A program made the position numbers and the translations under genes. DNA of 64,000 nt from Beverwykella pulmonaria (lineage: Eukaryota; Ascomycota; Dothideomycetes; Pleosporales; Melanommataceae): contig BCHH01000007.1 in the NCBI GenBank assembly GCA_001599595.1, positions 244,027-308,026 on the forward strand, given 5' to 3'. The notes under the pieces are model-generated. The model saw nothing but the letters and a program-made list of their open reading frames with translations. It ran no database searches and was not told the origin of the DNA. Positions 56,801 to 64,000 of this stretch are shown piece by piece (positions within the stretch are counted from its first letter, which is position 1; every line of letters starts with the position of its first letter).

Positions 56801-58137
56801 CGGAAGTTGCAAAAGAAGCATCCGCTATCATTCTTATGGATGACAACTTTGCCTCAATTGTCAAAGCTCTACTTTGGGGGCGTGCTGTCAACGATGCGGT
56901 CAAGAAGTTCCTGCAGTTTCAAATCACTGTCAACATCACTGCTGTGTTTCTCACCTTCGTATCCGCTGTTTCGAGTAACGACCAAAACTCTGTGCTCACG
57001 GCTGTTCAACTGCTGTGGGTCAATCTCATCATGGACACTTTCGCTGCTTTAGCCTTGGCTACCGACCCCCCGACACGCAGCCTCCTCGATCGACTCCCGG
57101 ATCCAAAGTCAGCTCCACTAATCACCTTGAGAATGTGGAAGATGATCATTGGACAGGCTATTTACCAGCTGGTCGTTACGTTCATCCTGTACTTTGGCGG
57201 AAACTCGATTTTGAATTATGACACTGATGAAGAGAAGAGCTCGCTCGCTACTTTAGTCTTCAACACATTCGTCTGGATGCAGATTTTCAACGCCATCAAC
57301 AACCGTCGCTTGGATAACCGATTCAACATCTTTGAAGGAATCACACACAATTGGTTCTTCATCGGCATTTTCCTCATCATGATTGGTGGGCAGACCTTGA
57401 TTGTTTTCGTCGGTGGTGCCGCCTTCTCTGTTGTGCGACTCAATGGTATCCAGTGGGGCATCTCTATCCTCCTCGGATTTTTGTCTCTTTTCGTTGGAGT
57501 GATCGTGAGATTAATCCCAGATGAGCTGGTTCGCCGGTGCATCCCCTCCTTCATGAAGAGGAAGCGAACCCCAGAACTCGTTGTCTCTGATGAATACCAA
57601 TGGAACCAAGGTCTTCTAGAGCTTCGCGAGGAGCTTGCCTTCATCAAGAAGGTCCGCGGAGGTCGTCTCAGCAACCTGAAGTTCAAGGTTCAGCATCCCC
57701 GTGAGATTTTTTCCAGGTCGAGATCCAGTCATTCTTTACCCGCGACTCCCAACAACGGTGCGACGAACGACGCGGAAGGCTCTCCCGCTCCTCCAACACC
57801 ATCCAGCCGTCACAGAGGCCGATCACGGTCCAATTCTGCTTTCGGTCCCGCTGCTGTTATGGCTGGTATTGTTGCAGGCAGCATTGGTGGATGGTCTCCA
57901 ATTGATAGACCTGCAGGCGACAACGACTCTTTGAAGTTCTCCCGCGTTACCAACAAAACTGACCTTGAAGCCCAGGAGGGTATCGAGGTTCACCCTAACA
58001 CAAAATCGAAGGAGGCAATTCTTGCTCCTGGCCCCAACGATTATCGTGGCCCACCAAGCCAAAACCAGGAAACTACACCGAAATTCAATGTTGGACCCTT
58101 TTCCGAAGATGACAAGTCGAAACTATCGGATTCTTGA
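53893..58137 (+). CDS. PMC1: P2B-type calcium-transporting ATPase (PMCA family, vacuolar Pmc1-like)
   Basis: Intronless, 1414 aa. Pumps Ca2+ from cytosol into the vacuole (or out of the cell) using ATP. The ~280-residue N-terminus is long, disordered and Ser/Pro-rich, with FAFSPGMLGKLYNPKSLGAF before the first span, as in fungal Pmc1/NCA-2. Motifs: TGES at 424, PEGLPLAVTLALAFAT starting at 559 (span 4 Ca2+ site), phosphorylated Asp602 in DKTGTLTQNKMT, KGASEILL nucleotide-binding, and TGDGTNDAPAL at about 946. Late spans include QFQITVNITAVFLTF and LLWVNLIMDTFAALALATDP. The C-terminal ~180 residues are Ser/Arg-rich and disordered. The start is the first ATG in the frame and gives a family-like N-terminus. 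Membrane location (vacuole or plasma) is not determined by sequence. Confidence 0.95.
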   Translation: MADNKDIDTTRDTPSPGPTRRHRAPTITIDTSAVNPNDPNMGDSVPLGDISGNQSSSQQHEDHADVSPIQVRVPQAELRAANSFESKESRPTSPHNVSSPVSNWGNSHNYLSVPVSRSRGNSLDSTTENGESASTGTYISSSQGETIRGDTTPNDILNDKDALRPDPGTEAEFEVENNKFAFSPGMLGKLYNPKSLGAFHALGGMDGLEKGLRTDRKAGLSVDEMHWDDTVTFEDATMPKAIHTSSKPPPDQTVQRTETTPHTPSKEAFSDRKRVFSDNRLPERKPKSIFELAWMAYNDKVLILLTGAAVISLALGLYQTFGQKHEDGAPKVEWIEGVAIMVAIVIVVVVGAVNDWQKERQFVKLNKKKDDRVIKVVRSGRTREISVYDILVGDVVKLEPGDMVPVDGILIEGHGIKCDESSATGESDLLKKTAADEVFRAMENHEPLKKLDPFILSGAKVSEGVGSFLVTATGIHSSYGKTMMSLREDSEVTPLQSKLNVLAEYIAKLGGAAALLLFIVLLIEFLAHLKSSHATPAEKGQNFLNILIVAITVVVVAVPEGLPLAVTLALAFATTRMLKDNNLVRLLRSCETMGNATTICSDKTGTLTQNKMTVVSGSLGTALRFGDKKPKAPVELPPMDDGAKGKQTVESPVDSSDDVSATEFVATLSKEVKDLLEQSIVQNTTAFEGEEGGPDPFIGSKTETALLSFARDYLGMGSVSTERSNANIAQVIPFDSAIKCSGVVVKLGDGQYRLYVKGASEILLAKCVSIISDATKELTGMPISAENRDTLERLITTYASRSLRTIGLVYRDFESWPPRDARKWEDDPTQAVFTDVFKNMVFLAVVGIQDPLRPSVRDAVKDCQHAGVYVRMVTGDNVMTAKAIAEDCGILVPGGVVMEGPKFRKLSKKDMDAVIPKLCVLARSSPEDKRILVKRLKELGETVAVTGDGTNDAPALKTADVGFSMGIAGTEVAKEASAIILMDDNFASIVKALLWGRAVNDAVKKFLQFQITVNITAVFLTFVSAVSSNDQNSVLTAVQLLWVNLIMDTFAALALATDPPTRSLLDRLPDPKSAPLITLRMWKMIIGQAIYQLVVTFILYFGGNSILNYDTDEEKSSLATLVFNTFVWMQIFNAINNRRLDNRFNIFEGITHNWFFIGIFLIMIGGQTLIVFVGGAAFSVVRLNGIQWGISILLGFLSLFVGVIVRLIPDELVRRCIPSFMKRKRTPELVVSDEYQWNQGLLELREELAFIKKVRGGRLSNLKFKVQHPREIFSRSRSSHSLPATPNNGATNDAEGSPAPPTPSSRHRGRSRSNSAFGPAAVMAGIVAGSIGGWSPIDRPAGDNDSLKFSRVTNKTDLEAQEGIEVHPNTKSKEAILAPGPNDYRGPPSQNQETTPKFNVGPFSEDDKSKLSDS

Positions 58138-59790
58138 ATGTGACACTTTCTTCTCCACAATACCCAATTCCCTATGTCTATGTTCCGCAATATTATATAA
58201 TTACTCCCTTCTTGTGCCCCCTCTTCTTTGTACAATATCTTATCATACGGGGACAGCATTGCACGGCGTTCGAGGGTTGTCTGTAGTATGCAGGGCAGAC
58301 AGACGGTGGCAGTTGTGATTTTTCCAATCCTGAAAACATCATGGGGTTGCACAAGTTCTTGTGCACCATGTTCTTTCAGTGGCGCGGTACCCTCATAGAG
58401 CCGCTCGTTTGTATAACATTAGTCTCCTTATTTGGGTGTGCGAGCGTTGATGAATGTTCACGCCCGCTGTGGCGAGTACTGTGAAGAAGAATTTCCTTGA
58501 TTGAATGGATGAATGGCGTTGCGATACAAAAGTCAATGAGTCGTAGCAGTATTGGTACTCAAGTATGTATCAAAGAAACAGTTTCTGATCTCGTAAATGC
58601 GAATCGTGAACAGACATTGTTTGACGTCTTACCCACTGTAATATCTATGATTTGCAAGAATAGTAAGCTCTTGAGCTTGAAAGAAACTTGGGTCGACAAG
58701 AGTCGCATGGTCTTGAACTGTATGTTGATGGCGAAGCACTTCCCGTATCTAAGCGAGACTAGGATGGCAACATGGCTTTTTCGATCCATCCAGGTCGTGG
58801 GAGAGCTAGTGGAGAATGTGTATGGCTCGGAGATGTAGCAATGGAAGAACTGGGACTGGGCTCCTTGTCTACCTTCTTTTATATCCTTAGAACCGTGGTG
58901 TTTCCTTCCAGGACCATATCAGCTTTGTAGACTCTTCATGCTTTTTGAGTCCATTCATCAGAAATGGTTGCGTCATGAGCTGCACCGCATGTTATACTTT
59001 CCACGTGACTTACTGATGCACTGGCTGGGGCTAGAAAACTTTGACATTGGCCAGATCTAATCAACGTCACGCCATCCAGGCACTACGTTAGGTCGAGATC
59101 TCGGGTACGATAGCGACTCATATCTTTGCCAGAAGGTGGGCCGCAGAAGAGTCAAACCTCAACCCCAAAGTTCTAGTCTTGGAGCAAAACGATTCATGGC
59201 GTGCAGGAAGCTGAGGCCGTTCGCGATGGCATGCCAAGGATAGGGATCAACACTTCATTGACATGCGAGGACGAGATCAAATGAGATCGGTACATGCGAT
59301 GTTAGCACGGGTCCGGTGTGTCGGGTATGGTGCTAGAGAAAGTTTATTCCGTTGTAAACTTGCGGCTGGAGATTCGACAGCAGGAAAGTGGAGAGTGAGG
59401 GCAAGCTGGCGACGAGATGGTTGGCTGAGGGAGAGATTGAGTGGTGTGAAGAAGAACAAGGTTACATTGAGGGGACGAACGATTGTAGTTTGGGTTGTAG
59501 TGTCAGTGGTGAGGGTGTTTTGCGGATGAGGATTCTTGGGTTTGTAATGGGTTGGGTGAAATGCAAGGGTGTGGATCTAGTCAAGAGAGAGACAATCTGC
59601 TCGCGTTTGCGATCGTTCGTTCATTTGCTACTTCCCTCGGTTTCCTTCTTTGTATGTACGAGAACATATACCCTCTTTCTTTACCATTCCTCCATCTGAC
59701 GCTCACCAAATCGTGATGCGACCACCTTGATTATCTTCGATAGGTTCTGTGTTCCATTTCGTCCCTTTTTCAAGATTTAGTGAGACCTAG
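58138..59790. other. intergenic region, tandem plus-strand genes
   Basis: 1.65 kb between the calcium ATPase and the rhodopsin-domain gene. A 113-codon plus frame (58497-58838) is not supported by any domain. An 18-nt inverted repeat lies 210 bp after the ATPase stop. The promoter of the next gene is expected near 59650-59790. Confidence 0.45.
58348..58365. repeat. inverted repeat, possible 3'-UTR stem-loop
   Basis: TGCACAAG-TT-CTTGTGCA forms a perfect 8-bp stem, extended outward by CATGG/CCATG with a small bulge. It sits about 210 bp after the calcium ATPase stop, so it may be in the 3' UTR. Function unknown. Confidence 0.55.
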
Positions 59791-61197
59791 ATGACGGATA
59801 ATAAGGTGATATGGATCATCTCGTTATGCGGTCTGGCGCTGACTGTCATTGCTTTATTCGCCCGTGGAGTCCTTAGACTGCCTGTGCTGGGCTTGGACGA
59901 CTTCTTCCTAGTCGCTGCTCAGGTATATATTCGTCTGAACCTTTGGTTGTATAGATGTTGACCTTGAGACCAGGTCCTTGCTTTTGGGCAATATGCAGCG
60001 TTGTTCATTTCCCTTCACTATGGGCTTGGGAGGCCGTCTGAAGAGTTGACGACCCAGGAGCGAGCCACTGTTTCGAGGGCAGCATTCTCCTCCCAGGTCC
60101 TCCTAGTACTCTCGCTCGGTCTATCGAAATGCTCGATTGTCGTCCTGATCCAACGGCTCTTCGCACGAAGCGCAACGCACTGCCGGCTCACATGCAACAT
60201 TCTCCTTGCTATATTTTGTGTATGGCTAGTAGGAGCCGTGGCCCTCATCAGTGTTGAGTGTGATGTGGGGAATTATATTCCTCCGAATGGGAATGAGACT
60301 TGTGCAGCTTTTGTATGTCTTTCCTGGGGTCCCGTATCTGCGCGAAGAGATGGGTATGCTAATGTTATGAGGCTACTCGGTGGAATTTGATAATCGCCCT
60401 CGATGTCATTTCCGAGCTCTTTATGATCAGTTTTCCGCTGTACCTCATCTGGTGCCTGAAAATGGAACTCTGCTTCAAGGCGCGCGTAGTTCTTGCTTTC
60501 GCTTTGCGACTCCCGTACGCTTAAATCCTATTGCTAAATTGACGGTCTCCGACTAATATGTGGATTCGCATGCAGCATCTCAGCATTTGCCATCACTTTC
60601 TTGGTCCTATTCGCCACAGTCAATATTTCCCCCAACCGCGGCGTGGCTGTCTCAACCGCACTCATCTGGCAGCAACTTGAAGTCTCATACTCTCTTATTG
60701 CAGCAACTATCCCCTGTTTTCAATATTTTACCGGCTCCTTTAGCAGCGACGCTGGGATGGGTGATGAATCCAGTGACAGTTCTGGCCGCTATACCTCTAG
60801 AAACTCGCAATCAAGGCTAGCTTTAAGGCTACGTTCCTTGTTCACCGATAATAGACACCTCGTCAAACACTCCATTGTCCAAACTGCCATAAAACTGCAA
60901 CCCTTTTGCCCCAAAAGTTCCTCCACTTTCCATAAAGAGACCGAAAAATCCGAAGACGGGAACGTCAAACATCACATCGGCAGGCTGCGGCCCGAGAGGC
61001 TGAACAGCTCGACAACGATATCTGCAGGAGGGGTTAGAGATGGTGTTATGAGATCAGACAGCAAGGATAGTGCGAGGAGCCAGACAGGCAGCCAGGAGAT
61101 GATTATTAGGAGGGATGTGGATTTTCATGTTAGTAGTGCTAGCGCGTATGCGATCCCGGGGGATCATCCGTCTGTTGGTGTATATGAAGAAGCATGA
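59791..61197 (+). CDS. fungal rhodopsin-domain 7-TM membrane protein (PTH11-related)
   Basis: Four exons: 59791-59922, 59974-60312, 60372-60514, 60576-61197, giving 411 aa. Seven hydrophobic spans are visible: VIWIISLCGLALTVIALF, DDFFLVAAQVLAFGQYAALF, SSQVLLVLSLGLSKCSIVVL, LLAIFCVWLVGAVALISV, LIIALDVISELFMISFPLYL, LRLPISAFAITFLVLFATV and YSLIAATIPCFQYFTG. The markers LDDFFLVAAQ, the Cys in loop 2 (SVECDVG) and CFQYF after span 7 are those of the large Pezizomycotina family called rhodopsin-domain or PTH11-like, which lacks the retinal lysine. No CFEM domain precedes it. The C-terminal ~170 residues are Ser/Arg-rich and cytosolic. Members include sensors of host or surface cues, but most are uncharacterised. 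Confidence 0.85.
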
Positions 61198-62136
61198 GAC
61201 CGCTGCTTTTCTAAATAGTGTTTGGATAATAGGAGTCATTTGCGATCTGAGCTGGTGTGAGGGTATTTTGCTGGGCTACCGCTCTCTGTAACCTTGATTT
61301 TACAATGTCGGATGTAAGAAATCAGACGCAAGATGGTATCTTGAATAAGGATATGAATTGATACAAATCAAGGACATTAAAATAATTCAAAGTGAGTTAC
61401 CAGCTCTACTCTTCTCACGCTTGTTAGCTCATCAATGGGTTGAAAAGCAGTTCGATGACGAAACTGAAAATCATCGCGCTAAGCGAAGACAAGACCATAG
61501 CTTCAATTTGGTCAGGGAACAGGTAGCTTAGTTTGTATGAGTATCTTAAGCCTCATGGTCTTGTTGTCGTGGGAGGACGAGTCGGCCAAGTTAGCGTACT
61601 AGCACTAGCTTAGGCGTGATAACAGGGAAGAGGGTATCATTGTTCGTTGGATTAGGAGTACTTGCGCTTGGGTCTACGGATGAGTGAACTGGGTGCATCA
61701 AATCATTAGGCGGCCAAGAGATCCTAGAGGTATTCGTGAATTGGTAGCCGAGGCACGGCCCATTTTGGCCTAGAACGGAGCTCTGACGAGATGAATAAAT
61801 GCACTGTTCCTACATCCTCATGGCCTGTCACTATCAAGCGCATTATTCGGTCCATCTTATTCCTGTCAATATTTGAAGAATAACGCCTGAGGTCACTCAA
61901 ATCAGCCTGCTGAGCCCCTTATCCTGAGATGGCCATTGGGACAAAAAGACAACTCGCCGTCCAGGGGGCCAGACAACGATTTCAATGGCCTTCATTGCAG
62001 ATATTTTTAAGTATACCACGGGGAACAATACGAAAAGGTGCGCTTTCAGAATTCCAATCCGGAACTGAAAAAAAAAAACTTGATATCAAAGGCTACAGCT
62101 ACACGCATAGAGGCCTTCCTTGCCTAGCATAAATGT

Positions 62137-62236
62137 CACGTGAAGCACTGAAGCACGTGTTCTGGATAGTCACGCGTAGCACGTGACATGCGATATGTCT
62201 TATTCTGGCTAGCTCACCTTTCATGGGAATATATAG
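62137..62236 (+). promoter_or_regulatory. E-box cluster with TATA element
   Basis: CACGTG occurs at 62137, 62154 and 62180 (the first within TCACGTGA), a bHLH-type binding site, followed by TATATAG at 62230-62236. Spacing fits a core promoter directed at the plus strand, with transcription from about 62260 and the STAND start codon 63136 downstream. Assignment to that gene is inference because of the 870-bp distance. Confidence 0.4.
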
Positions 62237-62521
62237 TCCTCGTTCGAGCAGTCAGCTCTTCACGGCTTTCACACTCTTCATACACACTTTACCCATCAGA
62301 CGATTGACTCCCGCTTCTCATCGTGACAATAAACGCCAATAACACTTTATTAGTTGTCCGCAATTATTACTTTCTTCTAAACGTTAGTATTCTTCCACTT
62401 GCACGACGAGGTTGAAGAGGGGTTGGACGCAAAGGTCGGCCTCCATATCTCGAACGGTTCGGTTGAGCGTGGCATCAGCTCACTCCGGCCTGATCGTATG
62501 ACCGTTGTAACACCAGCAATT

Positions 62522-62534
62522 CCCCCCCCCCCCC
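62522..62534. repeat. homopolymer run of 13 C
   Basis: Thirteen consecutive C residues in the upstream region of the STAND gene. The length should be treated cautiously, since such runs are a common sequencing or assembly error site. Confidence 0.8.
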
Positions 62535-63135
62535 TTCCAATCTATGGGTTAAGGGGGGTGGAAAGAACTTCAGACGATTAGCAGAGCTAGCGAAATTTAT
62601 CTCAGCTGCTGCATTCTAAATGTATCCGCTGTCCAATGAAGCATAAGCGGAGTTGAACCGGAGGCTGCCTTGTTGCAAACCAGTTGCCTTTTTATGAGCT
62701 ATTGGAGATCGTTAGTGCTTTTCCCAGCGACTGGAAGTAGTCGTGTAACCCCAAATGCTGAGTTCGTTTGCAGAAGTACAGCTGGGAACCGAGATGCGCA
62801 TGAGGTTAGTCTCAACATAATTCAATAAAGTTCGGATGTCATGCAGGAATCTCAGAAGCCGCCGCGACCGCGACCGCGAAACTTTCCAACTTGGAGGTCA
62901 GAAGTCGTGCGAAATCGCAGCTGCCTGGGCTATTACGCCCACGTTTCCACTAAAGCAGCACAATTACAAAAGGCTTTCTGCCATCGTTGAAGACGGGCAA
63001 CAGCGACGAGTCAATTGAACCCTTCAGATATCACTCCTCTTTCGACTGACACCACAGCATATCCCTTCTGACATCAGATTCACGGTTTCAGCCTTGCATA
63101 GACGTAACCGGAGAAAGACTACGGCAGCAGCTGGA

Positions 63136-64000
63136 ATGGAGCGCAATGGTGCGGAGCTAAATTTTGACAATGACAGAGATTTCGATGAGATGTGGCGGGA
63201 GGTCGTGCTTGAGTACGAGAAAGTCACTGGGAACAATCTGGGCTGCATCAGTTTCGAGAACTTCCAGAACATAGTCAACAAGAGGGTGGTTGAGATGGCT
63301 TCTGAAAGAAAATCCAATGCTCGTATGACTCTAAACAAGGTCGGGCAAGGTCTTGAGCAATTTGGTTCTATCATTGCAGGAGGAACGAGCGTCGTTTTCC
63401 CTCCAAGCGGCCAGTGCTGGAACGCAATCAGTTTTGTCATCACAGCCACCCAAAAATACAACGATGTTTTCGACGGATTTGTGACTCTTATGGAGGAATG
63501 CGTTGCATTCTTTCAACGCCTGAATAGATTTCTGGAGCAAAAGGGCCACACACTTGGACCCATCCTTCCGATCCACCTTCGAAAACACGCCTACGCCATT
63601 CTTAAGCATTTCCTCTATATCCTCCAATTATCGTACAAATTAGCGACCAGCAAAAGAGAAAAACTCAAGTTAGCGCTAGAAATTTTCTTTTTTAGTGGAG
63701 ATGCTGGCGTAAAGGACTCGCTGGAAAAGTTGGAAGGGCTCGTTCTAAAGTTCACGAACACCGAGATCGACGAGATTCTTGTGAACGTTAGGGGACTTGC
63801 GCGACTTCACCACGATTCTGATGAAACCATAGCACAACACCATTCCGAAAATCAAAAATTGAGCGAGGAGACTCGAAACATCACGCAACAGATGAAGATC
63901 ACATTGGATGGCCGCATTAATCAGGAGAATAATAAGGAAGACTTAAAAAAGATTCTAAGTACTTTCGAATTCGACGAAGCTAAAAAGCCTTGGCTTAATC
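63136..64000 (+). CDS. STAND/NLR-like protein, N-terminal Goodbye domain (3' partial)
   Basis: The frame opens at ATG 63136 (in-frame stop at 63016) and runs unbroken to the right edge, 288 codons. The first ~160 residues match the fungal STAND N-terminal Goodbye-like domain: MWREVVLEYEKVTGNN, FENFQNIVNKRVVEMASE, an amphipathic helix LNKVGQGLEQFGSIIAGG, VFPPSGQCWNAISFVITATQ, KYNDVFDGFVTLMEECVAF and a helix with FLYILQLSYKLATSKREK. A charged helical region follows, then LKKILSTFEFDEAKKPWL, the usual lead-in to a NACHT/NTPase module, which would start just outside the window. Such proteins are fungal NLR-like receptors of self/non-self recognition. The downstream repeat type (ankyrin, WD40, TPR) is unknown here. 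No intron is seen so far. Confidence 0.82.
   Translation, partial: MERNGAELNFDNDRDFDEMWREVVLEYEKVTGNNLGCISFENFQNIVNKRVVEMASERKSNARMTLNKVGQGLEQFGSIIAGGTSVVFPPSGQCWNAISFVITATQKYNDVFDGFVTLMEECVAFFQRLNRFLEQKGHTLGPILPIHLRKHAYAILKHFLYILQLSYKLATSKREKLKLALEIFFFSGDAGVKDSLEKLEGLVLKFTNTEIDEILVNVRGLARLHHDSDETIAQHHSENQKLSEETRNITQQMKITLDGRINQENNKEDLKKILSTFEFDEAKKPWLN

Larger units (their letters stand above)
61198..63135. other. upstream region of the STAND gene
   Basis: 1.9 kb, AT-rich. It contains three CACGTG boxes, a TATATAG, a 13-C run (62522-62534) and an A run near 62069. ATG is absent from the plus strand between 62225 and 62498, as in a leader. No complete gene is seen; short frames at 61929 and 62399 are unsupported. 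Confidence 0.45.

Noticed and set aside
58497..58838. 113-codon plus-strand frame after the calcium ATPase
   Set aside because: No domain, poor start context, isolated in an AT-rich spacer.

Overview
The window is nuclear DNA from a filamentous ascomycete (Pezizomycotina; the class cannot be fixed from this sequence, Dothideomycetes is a guess). The reasons are many short introns (about 50-110 nt) with GTRNGY donors and CTRAY branch sites, compact gene spacing, and fungus-specific families: a HET-domain protein, a Goodbye-domain STAND protein, a Bqt4-type APSES protein, a Zn2Cys6 regulator and a fungal 7-TM rhodopsin-domain protein. I found no rRNA, tRNA, CRISPR array or intact transposon. 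Exon structures were built by hand from splice signals and family consensus, and reading-frame arithmetic was checked for each multi-exon model.

Layout. 0-23 kb is mostly housekeeping: the C-terminal end of an unknown acidic/proline-rich protein, AP-3 beta adaptin (minus) sharing a 289-bp promoter region with a 243-aa unknown protein, Rho-GDI, a Bqt4-like inner-nuclear-membrane protein, a succinyl-CoA ligase alpha/beta fusion, a small disordered protein, SUMO, nucleoporin Nup84/Nup107 and a disordered fungal protein. 23.4-28.3 kb is a sparse accessory stretch with an F-box/LRR-like relic and a HET-domain gene. 28.8-48 kb holds Asa1, a Zn2Cys6 transcription factor, a glycerol-3-phosphate/DHAP acyltransferase, a soluble tandem ABC ATPase, a Ynd1-type apyrase, a class I glutamine amidotransferase and, divergently, a vacuolar-type MFS amino-acid permease. 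48.8-50.9 kb is an HD-domain cyanamide-hydratase-like gene split by a 1,269-nt intron. 53.9-58.1 kb is an intronless PMCA-type calcium ATPase, followed by a rhodopsin-domain membrane protein. The right edge carries the first 288 codons of a STAND/NLR-like protein with a Goodbye domain, still open at the window end.

Working together. The secretory and vacuolar theme is clear but probably coincidental: AP-3 (Golgi-to-vacuole cargo), apyrase (Golgi nucleotide hydrolysis), vacuolar amino-acid permease and vacuolar-type calcium pump. The stretch from apyrase to the HD hydrolase could serve nucleotide and nitrogen salvage, but that is inference. The HET and Goodbye-STAND genes are the self/non-self recognition type of gene.

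Most interesting points: (1) the CoA-ligase fusion, whose beta half lacks the ATP-grasp core and whose linker looks like a second mitochondrial presequence; (2) the unusually long intron in the HD-hydrolase gene; (3) coding-like sequence upstream of the first in-frame ATG of the Zn2Cys6 gene, preceded by about 900 nt without any ATG; (4) a 51-nt in-frame intron inside the Bqt4 membrane anchor; (5) a 10-nt first coding exon in the apyrase gene; (6) the truncated Goodbye-STAND gene.
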